Positions 1 to 5,005 are shown, numbered from the stretch's first letter. The stretch is DNA of 5,005 nucleotides from RHKX01 sp964641695 (GCA_964641695.1 CAZXKG010000155.1:1-5005), one strand, 5' to 3'. Notes: a model not told the origin generated them from the letters alone. A program made the numbers and translations.

Positions 1-41
1 CTGCACGTCCTTACTACGGCCAGGTGTCCGATCTGTCACAA

Positions 42-160
42 CCGGATTCGTAACGGCTTCGAACCGAACATGAACCGGTCAGGGGTCGGCTGAAGTTCGG
101 TCCGGATTCGTAACGGCTTCGAACCGAACATGAACCGGTCAGGGGTCGGCTGAAGTTCGG
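42..160. repeat. Two perfect tandem copies of a 59-base unit
   Basis: Bases 42-100 and 102-160 are identical over 59 positions and are separated by one base (a T at 101), giving a 60-base period. The base before each copy differs (A at 41, T at 101), so the identity stops sharply. Each unit contains three GAAC boxes close together (61-64, 66-69 and 72-75 in copy one). It also contains an imperfect hairpin: 43-50 can pair with 60-66, seven pairs with one bulged A. Bases 18-41 resemble the end of the unit weakly and might be a decayed partial copy. The repeat lies beyond the bioA stop codon and is less GC-rich than the genes. Because 60 is a multiple of three, any reading frame through it repeats a 20-residue peptide, but I see no convincing gene. 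Its function is unknown; perfect identity implies a recent duplication or ongoing homogenisation. Confidence 0.95.
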
Positions 161-238
161 ACTGGCGGGCTGCCGGGCTCGGTCGATGCGGATGTTCGGC
201 CCCGCGGTCCCGTCCGTCCGATCCGCTCCGGGGTCCCT

Positions 239-1639
239 TCAGGCCGCGGCCCGGTCCGCTCCCCGAATGCCGGCCTCGAGCGGTGGATCGAGGCCGATCC
301 GACCACCGGCCTCCCCTTCCACGGCTCGACGGTCTTCGAATGGGCTGCGGGCGGACGCGGCCGCTGCGGCGATCGACTCGGCGGCGATCGTGACCAGGCG
401 ATCGAGATCGTCCTCGCTGATCGCGGGCGGCGGCATCAGGACGATCGTGTCGCCCAGCGGTCGGATGATCGCGCCGCGCGATCGGGCCTCCAGGGTGACT
501 CGATGGCCGAGCCTCAGGGCCGGGTCGTGGGCGCCGAGGTCGATCCCGACCATCAGACCGCAACGCCGAACCTCGGCGACCTCCGGCATCTCGGCCACCG
601 GCGCGAGCAGCTCGCCGAGAAGCCGGCTCTTCGCCCGCACGCCGTCCACGGTCCGCTCACGCTCGAAGACCTCGAGGCAGGCGATCGCGGCCGCGCACCC
701 GAGGGGGTTGCCGGTGAACGTGTGGCCGTGGAAGAACGTCTTGAACTCCTCGTGCTCGCCGAGGAAGCCGGAGTAGACGCGCTCGTTGGTGATCGTCGCC
801 GCCAGCGGCAGGTAGCCGTTGGTCAGTCCCTTGCCGAGGCAGAGGAGGTCGGGCACAACGTCCTCCTGCTCGCAGGCGAACATCGTCCCGGTCCGGCCGA
901 AGCCGGTCGCTACCTCGTCGCAGATCAGCAGCACGTCGTGCTGGTCGCAGAGCTCGCGCACGGCCCCCAGGTACCCGCGCGGCTGCACGAGGATCCCGCC
1001 GGCGCCCTGCACGAGCGGCTCGACGATCATCGCCGCGATCTCCTCGCCGTGGCACTCGAGGATCCGAGCAAGCCCCTCGACGTCTCCCGGCTGGACCGTG
1101 TGCTTGCCGAACAGCAGCGGGTGGTAGGTGGCGTGGAAGAGGTCGATCCCGCCGACCGAGACCGATCCGATCGTGTCGCCGTGGTAGCCGTTGGCGAGGC
1201 TGACGAAGGAGGTCCGGCGCGCGTGCTGGCCGCCTCGTTGCTGCCAGTACTGGAAGGCCATCTTGATCGCGATCTCGACTGCGGTCGACCCGGAGTCAGA
1301 GAAGAAGACACGACCGAGGTCGCCGGGGGCGATCTCGGCGAGGCGGCCGGCGAGCACCGCGCCGGGCTCGTGGGTCAGCCCCAGCATCGTCGAGTGCGCG
1401 ACGCGATCGAGCTGAGCGTGGACCGCCTGGTCGATCAGCGGATGACGATGCCCATGGACGTTGCACCAAAGCGAGGAGGTCCCGTCGATGTAGCGGTTGC
1501 CGTCCGCGTCGATCAGGTCGGTGCCCTCGCCCCGGTCGATCACGATCGGCGGCTCCTCGACCCAGTCCTGCTGCTGGGTGAACGGATGCCAGACGTGTTT
1601 GTGGTCGAGCGCGGCGACGGAGTCGGAGGGGACTGTCAT
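239..1639 (-). CDS. bioA: Adenosylmethionine/lysine-8-amino-7-oxononanoate transaminase (DAPA synthase)
   Basis: Cytosolic fold-type I PLP aminotransferase of 466 residues that converts KAPA to 7,8-diaminopelargonate. The N-terminus matches the family start (HxxxWHPFTQ at 15-22, SSLWCNVHG at 55-63). SDSGS (114-118) should bind the PLP phosphate, and GYHGDT (151-156) carries the ring-stacking Tyr. DEVATGFGRTG starts at the PLP-nitrogen Asp241, Lys270 in CLGKGL is the Schiff-base lysine, then come HGHTFTGN (304-311) and Arg393 in RPLGD, equivalent to the carboxylate-binding Arg of E. coli BioA. AHSTMLG, KMAFQYW and the region after GYHGDT read like the Bacillus subtilis lysine-dependent enzyme, and E. 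coli Tyr17 is Phe20 here, so the amino donor may be lysine rather than SAM (inference). About 39 residues rich in Ala, Arg and Glu follow the usual C-terminus. The ATG at 1639 fits family alignment, but no clear Shine-Dalgarno precedes it. Confidence 0.97.
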   Translation of the reverse strand: MTVPSDSVAALDHKHVWHPFTQQQDWVEEPPIVIDRGEGTDLIDADGNRYIDGTSSLWCNVHGHRHPLIDQAVHAQLDRVAHSTMLGLTHEPGAVLAGRLAEIAPGDLGRVFFSDSGSTAVEIAIKMAFQYWQQRGGQHARRTSFVSLANGYHGDTIGSVSVGGIDLFHATYHPLLFGKHTVQPGDVEGLARILECHGEEIAAMIVEPLVQGAGGILVQPRGYLGAVRELCDQHDVLLICDEVATGFGRTGTMFACEQEDVVPDLLCLGKGLTNGYLPLAATITNERVYSGFLGEHEEFKTFFHGHTFTGNPLGCAAAIACLEVFERERTVDGVRAKSRLLGELLAPVAEMPEVAEVRRCGLMVGIDLGAHDPALRLGHRVTLEARSRGAIIRPLGDTIVLMPPPAISEDDLDRLVTIAAESIAAAAASARSPFEDRRAVEGEAGGRIGLDPPLEAGIRGADRAAA

Positions 1640-1648
1640 CTGAGCTGC

Positions 1649-1680
1649 ACGTTAGATGCCAAGGCCGACGGAAGAGACAA
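1649..1680 (-). promoter_or_regulatory. Possible leaderless promoter for bioA
   Basis: On the minus strand TAACGT at 1654-1649 fits the actinobacterial -10 pattern TAnnnT and ends nine bases before the bioA ATG. Transcription would then start at or within a few bases of the start codon. TTGTCT at 1680-1675 is -35-like, but the 20-base spacing is longer than usual. The lack of a purine-rich ribosome binding site before bioA and the terminator-like hairpin just upstream both favour an independent start. This is weak pattern evidence in a short stretch. Confidence 0.25.
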
Positions 1681-1722
1681 CTGACCGGGCAGATCCTCCG
1701 CTTCGCGTCCGGTCTGCCCGGT
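1671..1722 (-). terminator. Strong hairpin between bioD and bioA, possible terminator or attenuator
   Basis: Bases 1684-1693 and 1713-1722 form a perfect 10-bp GC-rich stem, extendable by two G-T wobbles at the base. The 19-base loop can itself form a small 3-bp hairpin (1699-1701 with 1705-1707). In the bioD-to-bioA reading direction the stem is followed by a pyrimidine-rich tail (TTGTCTCTTCC at 1680-1670) rather than a clean T run, so intrinsic termination is plausible but not classical. It lies about 80 bases after the bioD stop and 44 bases before the bioA start. It could reduce or condition readthrough into bioA. A second small hairpin (1724-1728 with 1732-1736) sits directly upstream in transcript order. 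The stem is certain; its role is inferred. Confidence 0.45.
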
Positions 1723-1803
1723 TGGCCAGTGTGGCCGGGAAGCAGGGGCGAAGCCGGGGAGCTGGACCCTCGGAACACTCCGGTTGGCTGAACTGCTCTG
1801 GGG

Positions 1804-2490
1804 CTACAGGAGGGCTAGGGTCGGCCAGGAGCTTGGGTTGGCGGTCAGGTTCACCCAGGGGACCGTCGTCACTTCGACCGCTCCCAGGCGGGCGATCGTT
1901 TCTTGGTTCGAGCGCTCCATCTCGGTTGGGTTCTCGGGCCAGGGGTCGAGGACCACCGCGCGCACTTCGAGGTTCGCGGCGCGGGCGGCGGACAGGGTCA
2001 GCAGGGTGTGGTTGATCGTGCCGAGACCGGGAGGAGCCACGATCGCCAGCGGGAGGCCGATGTCGCGGGCCATGTCGATCACCAGGTAGTCGTCGCTCAG
2101 GGGGACGAGGAGGCCACCGACTCCCTCGCAGACCAGCGCGCCGTCTGCATCTGCCGCTCGTGCCGCAGCGCGTCGTGCCGCCGTGCGCAGCCGCTCCGGG
2201 TCGATCGGCTCGCTGCCGGCCAGCTCCGCCGCCAGGTGGGGGGAGACGGGCGGCCCGAAGCGGTACGGCGCGATCTCGTCGGCGCTTTGCGCCGACCCCG
2301 ATGCCCGTGCGAGCAGCTCATGGTCGGCCTCCTCTCCTGGTTCCAGCTCGTCCAGCCCCGAGACTGCGGGCTTGAAGACCGAGACGTCCAGCCCCTCGTC
2401 CGCTGCAGTCGCGGCGATCAGCGCGGCGATGACACTCTTGCCGACCTCCGTGCCCGTCCCGGTGACGAAGATCCCGCGCGGTAGGGACAT
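1804..2490 (-). CDS. bioD: ATP-dependent dethiobiotin synthetase
   Basis: Cytosolic P-loop enzyme of 228 residues (E. coli BioD has about 225) that carboxylates DAPA with CO2 and ATP to close the ureido ring of dethiobiotin. The N-terminus FVTGTGTEVGKS (8-19) is the family Walker A, with Lys18 in the phosphate loop. Lys40 in FKPAVSG matches the catalytic Lys37 of E. coli, and Asp57 is placed like its metal-binding Asp54. CEGVGGLLVPL (121-131) contains the conserved Glu-Gly-x-Gly-Gly metal and substrate loop with Glu122. LGTINHTLLT (156-165) is the conserved helix start, and PWPENP with MERSNQETIARLG (191-203) is the usual C-terminal nucleotide-site region. The ATG at 2490 is chosen because the P-loop begins about ten residues later, as in the family; the frame stays open upstream to 2598 but only through the foldback element. 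The 5' flank lacks an obvious Shine-Dalgarno, so translation may depend on coupling to bioF. Confidence 0.96.
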   Translation of the reverse strand: MSLPRGIFVTGTGTEVGKSVIAALIAATAADEGLDVSVFKPAVSGLDELEPGEEADHELLARASGSAQSADEIAPYRFGPPVSPHLAAELAGSEPIDPERLRTAARRAAARAADADGALVCEGVGGLLVPLSDDYLVIDMARDIGLPLAIVAPPGLGTINHTLLTLSAARAANLEVRAVVLDPWPENPTEMERSNQETIARLGAVEVTTVPWVNLTANPSSWPTLALL

Positions 2491-2501
2491 GGGAGCCCAG
2501 G

Positions 2502-2686
2502 CCCTAGACGGTTGATTCCCAATGACGTGCCCTCGGGGGCGGGCACGACCGAGCCGGGCGCCGCACGCACCCGCAGGGCGTAGTGGTGCTACGGACAAGG
2601 GTGTGGGTGGTGATCCGGCGATCGAACGACGAAATGGGCGGGCGCGTCATCCGGGGGTGCGGGAACTCGGAATCAACCATCTAGGG
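2502..2686. repeat. 185-base foldback element with 18-base inverted arms between bioF and bioD (MITE-like or structured RNA)
   Basis: Bases 2502-2519 and 2669-2686 are inverted copies matching at 17 of 18 positions; in bioF-bioD RNA all 18 pair, with one G-U. A second nested pair follows inward (2522-2532 with 2640-2650, 10 of 11), then short symmetric GCCGG blocks (2553-2557 with 2615-2619) and a central hairpin CGTAG-TGGTG-CTACG (2579-2593). The central arms between these otherwise match poorly. CTAG occurs at equal positions in both arms (2504-2507 and 2681-2684), so it may be a 4-base target duplication or part of the terminal repeat; CCC and GGG outside CTAG extend the symmetry. Bases 2526-2532 can alternatively pair with 2541-2547 as a local hairpin. 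No transposase is visible. The right arm includes the last sense codon and stop of bioF, and the left arm ends 12 bases before the bioD ATG, a position suited to translational coupling. Inverted structure is seen directly; mobility and regulation are inferred. Confidence 0.8.
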
Positions 2687-4084
2687 GCCGCCCGTGGCTT
2701 CAACCGCCGCCAGCCGGGCGTCGATCGCCTCCTCCGACGAGTCGCTGGGCGGGGACGAGTCGGCCGATCCCGCGCGTCGCGAGTACCCGCCGGTCCGCCA
2801 GCCCCTGTAGCTCACGGTCAGCTCGCCGGGCTCGGGCTCGGGCAGGTCGATCGACCAGTCGCCCTCTGCCGAGGCGGCGCGGACCGCGGCGGCGATGACC
2901 CGCGCGGCCTCACGCAGCTCGTCGGGCTCGTGCGTCGCCATCACCGACAGCCGCAGTCGGGACGTCCCCTCGGGGACCGTCGGCGGGCGGATCGCCTGCG
3001 CGTAGATTCCCTGCTCGAACGCGCGGCGGCAGGTGGCGACGGCGCGGTCCGGATCGCCGATGCCGACCGGGAGGATCTGGGCGCCGCCCCCACCGGCGAT
3101 CAGGCCGTTGGCGGCGAGCGCCCCCCGCAGCACCGAGGCGTTCTCGCGCAGCGCGTCGATGCGCGCCGGTTCCTCCAAGATCACCTCGAGCGCCGCCTCC
3201 GCGGCGAGCACGCTCGCCGGCGGCAGGGCGGTGGAGAAGATCAACGGCCTGGCGGTGTTGATCAGCAGGTCCCGGACCTCGCGGGAGACGCAGGCGTAGG
3301 CGCCGTAGCTGCCGAGCGACTTGCCCAGCGTGCCGACGAGGACGTCGACCTTGCCGCTCAGCCCCGCCTCCGCGACCGAGCCGCGCCCACCCGGCCCGAG
3401 CGCGCCGACGGCGTGAGCGTCGTCGATCATCAGCCGCGCACCGTGCCGCGAGGCCAGCTCGCGGAGCCAGCTCAGCGGGGCGACGTCGCCGTCCATCGAG
3501 AAGAGGCCGTCGCTGACGATCAACCCGGCGTGTCCCGGCGTCCGCTCCAGCGCCCAGGCGAGGTGCTCGAGGTCGCGATGGCGGTAGACGAACGTGTGCG
3601 CGCCGGCGAGACGACACCCGTCGATGATGCTCGCGTGGTTGAGCTCGTCGGAGAAGACCACGTCGCCCCGTCGCGCGAGCGCGGCGACGATCCCGGTGTT
3701 GGCGAGGTAGCCGGAGCCGAAGAGCAGCGCGGACTCGGTGCCGTGGAAGCAGGCGAGGCGCCGTTCGAGGCGCTCGTGCGGTGCCATGTTCCCCGAGATC
3801 AGGCGCGATGACCCGGTACCGGTGCCCCAGCGCTCGACCCCCTCGATCGCAGCCGCCTTGACCCGCTCGTCGGCGGCCAGCCCGAGGTAGTCGTTGGAGC
3901 AGAGCAGGAGCACCGGCTGCCCGTCGATCTCGATCCGCGGCCCGCAGGCCGTCTCGACCGTGCGCAGCCGACGGTGCAGCCCGTCCTCCTTGATCGCGGC
4001 GAGCCGCTCGGAGACGGTGACCGCGGCTGGATCCTCGGCGGTATCCGTCGGCGGGAGGGCTTCGCCGAGGCCCTCAGGCGGCAT
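2681..4084 (-). CDS. bioF: 8-amino-7-oxononanoate synthase (KAPA synthase)
   Basis: PLP enzyme of the alpha-oxoamine synthase family, 467 residues, joining a pimeloyl thioester and L-alanine with CO2 loss to form KAPA. LLCSNDYLGLA (60-70), the GTGTGSSRLISGN stretch (87-99) and the Gly-rich PLP phosphate loop FGSGYLANTG (122-131) come in family order. His150 in NHASIIDG stacks on the cofactor, DDAH (221-224) supplies the PLP-nitrogen Asp and a conserved His, and Lys255 in GTLGKSLGSYG is the Schiff-base lysine. RPPTVPEGTSRLRLS (366-380) is the classic C-terminal substrate segment. Sister enzymes (Kbl, ALA synthase) share the fold; the bio neighbours decide the assignment. The ATG at 4084 overlaps the end of bioB by 11 bases, with GGGGG (4098-4094) nine bases upstream as a modest ribosome site. 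About 62 residues rich in Ser, Pro and Glu extend past the normal end near residue 405. The stop codon lies inside the inverted arm of the foldback element. Confidence 0.96.
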   Translation of the reverse strand: MPPEGLGEALPPTDTAEDPAAVTVSERLAAIKEDGLHRRLRTVETACGPRIEIDGQPVLLLCSNDYLGLAADERVKAAAIEGVERWGTGTGSSRLISGNMAPHERLERRLACFHGTESALLFGSGYLANTGIVAALARRGDVVFSDELNHASIIDGCRLAGAHTFVYRHRDLEHLAWALERTPGHAGLIVSDGLFSMDGDVAPLSWLRELASRHGARLMIDDAHAVGALGPGGRGSVAEAGLSGKVDVLVGTLGKSLGSYGAYACVSREVRDLLINTARPLIFSTALPPASVLAAEAALEVILEEPARIDALRENASVLRGALAANGLIAGGGGAQILPVGIGDPDRAVATCRRAFEQGIYAQAIRPPTVPEGTSRLRLSVMATHEPDELREAARVIAAAVRAASAEGDWSIDLPEPEPGELTVSYRGWRTGGYSRRAGSADSSPPSDSSEEAIDARLAAVEATGGP

Positions 4085-5005
4085 CGGAGTGCGCCCCCGT
4101 GCGATCCCCGCGCGCCGGCCGTGGGTAGGCGGGTGGCTTCGTCTTCTTCTTCACGACCCGGAGCTGCGTCGACGGATCCCAGAACTGCGCGTCGGCCCGG
4201 CTGTCGATCAGATCGTCGACCGGGGTGCGCGGAGACTCTCCGTCGAGCCAGCCGCTGCGGTTGTCGGGACGTGGGTTGGCGCCGTTGTCGGGCTGGCGGG
4301 CGACGTTCAGACCGAGGTCGGTGAACATCTGCCGATCCTCGACCGGCTCGGCGCCGAGCGTGGTCAGGAAGTTGCCCATCATCACCCCGTTGAGGCCCGC
4401 CTTGACCGCGAGCGGCTGCAGCTCGTGCAGGTTCTCGACCCGCCCCCCGCAGAGTCGGAAGAGCGCGTCGGGAAGGATCAGGCGGAAGACCGCGATCCAC
4501 TTGACGACGTCCCACGGGTCCATCAGCTCGCGGTCGCCGAACTTGGTGCCGGTTCGCGGGTTGAGCAGGTTGATCGGCACCGACGTCGGGTTGATCTCGG
4601 CCAGCTCGAACGCCATCTCGACCCGCTGCCGCGGCGACTCACCGAGGTTGAGGATGCCGCCGACGCAGGTCTCCATACCGGCCTCACGGACGGCGTCGAT
4701 CGTCCTGACCCGTCCCTCGTAGCGGACGGTCGTGGTCACCTCGTCGTAGTAGGAGCGGGCCGTCTCGACGTTGTGGTGGACGCGCTGGATCCCGGCTTCG
4801 GCGAGCTGATGGGCCCGGTCCTTGGAGATGTGCCCGACCGAGGCGCAGCGCTTCAGGTTCGTCTGCTCGGCGACCAGGCGCGCCCCCTCGAGGATCTTCG
4901 TGAAATCGCGCTTGGAGAGCCCCTGGCCCTGCGTGACCATGCAGAAGCGATGGGCGCCGGCCGCCTCCGCCGCCTTCGCGTGCTCGAGGATCTGCTCCGG
5001 CTCCA
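4074..5005 (-). CDS. bioB: Biotin synthase, radical SAM, N-terminus beyond the window
   Basis: Radical SAM enzyme that inserts sulfur into dethiobiotin to give biotin. The open frame enters from the right edge (first full codon at 5003) and gives 309 residues; roughly 80 N-terminal residues, including the CxxxCxxC that holds the SAM [4Fe-4S] cluster, lie outside. The ATG at 4940 is internal: it follows the conserved RFC. Ligands matching the E. coli sulfur-donor cluster are Cys21 (RFC), Cys53 (RCASVG), Cys113 (TCVGGI) and Arg183 (FRLCGGR) of the fragment. GGILNLGES, SVPINLLNPR, GVMMGNFLTT and the DLGLN end region also match BioB. Two motifs differ from E. coli: YNHNLDT is VHHNVET here, and RLSAGR is RLCGGR with an extra Cys185. 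About 75 residues follow DLGLN, against about 40 in E. coli, with a basic KKKTK stretch near the end. It overlaps bioF by 11 bases, indicating co-transcription. Confidence 0.97.
   Translation of the reverse strand, partial: EPEQILEHAKAAEAAGAHRFCMVTQGQGLSKRDFTKILEGARLVAEQTNLKRCASVGHISKDRAHQLAEAGIQRVHHNVETARSYYDEVTTTVRYEGRVRTIDAVREAGMETCVGGILNLGESPRQRVEMAFELAEINPTSVPINLLNPRTGTKFGDRELMDPWDVVKWIAVFRLILPDALFRLCGGRVENLHELQPLAVKAGLNGVMMGNFLTTLGAEPVEDRQMFTDLGLNVARQPDNGANPRPDNRSGWLDGESPRTPVDDLIDSRADAQFWDPSTQLRVVKKKTKPPAYPRPARGDRTGAHSDAA

Noticed and set aside
44..66. tRNA-like T-arm (GGCTTCGAACC) in the repeat unit
   Set aside because: The sequence flanking TTCGAA cannot form the 5-bp T stem, and no acceptor, D or anticodon arm is visible on either strand.
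61..100. Biotin regulator operator (BioQ-like TGAAC boxes, BirA or BioR site)
   Set aside because: GAAC boxes are direct rather than palindromic with the expected partner, and they lie downstream of bioA, not before any bio gene. No BirA- or BioR-like palindrome was found in the gaps.
42..160. Start of a CRISPR array
   Set aside because: Copies are adjacent with a one-base gap, so there are no spacers, and the 59-base unit is too long.
200..233. Terminator after bioA
   Set aside because: Only a 5-bp CCCCG/CGGGG pairing with a loop over 20 bases and no T-rich tail on the minus strand.
36..563. Minus-strand frame running from the bioA 3' part through the tandem repeat, giving a duplicated 20-residue peptide
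   Set aside because: It starts inside bioA in another frame with Arg/Pro-rich low-complexity sequence; the peptide repeat follows from the 60-base period and is not evidence of coding.
503..1684. Long plus-strand open frame (393 codons) opposite bioA
   Set aside because: Antisense shadow caused by high GC at third codon positions of bioA; no recognisable protein motifs and it covers a clearly conserved gene.
2522..3811. Long plus-strand open frame (429 codons) opposite bioF
   Set aside because: Same GC-driven shadow; translation is low-complexity Arg/Gly/Ala/Val without family features, while the minus strand holds all BioF motifs.
4938..4940. ATG at 4940 as the start of bioB
   Set aside because: The frame stays open to the window edge and the upstream residues (ending HRFC) match conserved BioB sequence, so this Met is internal.

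Overview
The window is a biotin (vitamin B7) synthesis cluster. All four genes read leftwards on the minus strand, in transcription order bioB (its 5' end lies beyond the right edge), bioF, bioD, bioA. Together they cover every step from pimeloyl thioester plus alanine to biotin: BioF makes KAPA, BioA makes DAPA, BioD makes dethiobiotin, and BioB inserts the sulfur. No pimeloyl-forming gene (bioC, bioH, bioI, bioW) and no biotin regulator is in view. Very high GC, strong GC bias at third codon positions and long antisense open frames point to a high-GC actinobacterium. The BioB wording suggests a deep actinobacterial lineage such as Thermoleophilia, but that is inference from memory.

Layout from left to right: 1-238 is non-coding or unassigned, less GC-rich than the rest at its left end, and holds two perfect tandem copies of a 59-base unit (42-160). 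bioA is at 239-1639. A 164-base gap (1640-1803) contains a strong 10-bp-stem hairpin with a pyrimidine-rich tail and possibly a leaderless promoter for bioA. bioD is at 1804-2490. Next comes a foldback element bounded by 18-base inverted arms (2502-2686), whose right arm overlaps the bioF stop codon. bioF is at 2681-4084, and bioB runs from 4074 to the right edge, overlapping bioF by 11 bases.

The enzymes look intact and carry their catalytic residues. Three points deserve a second look. First, the foldback element sits between bioF and bioD; removing it together with one flanking CTAG would leave a tight 13-base gap, as expected if it inserted into a compact operon. Second, BioB departs from the E. 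coli type at two active-site motifs. Third, BioA resembles the lysine-using Bacillus enzyme more than the SAM-using E. coli enzyme. BioA, BioF and BioB also all carry C-terminal tails that E. coli lacks.
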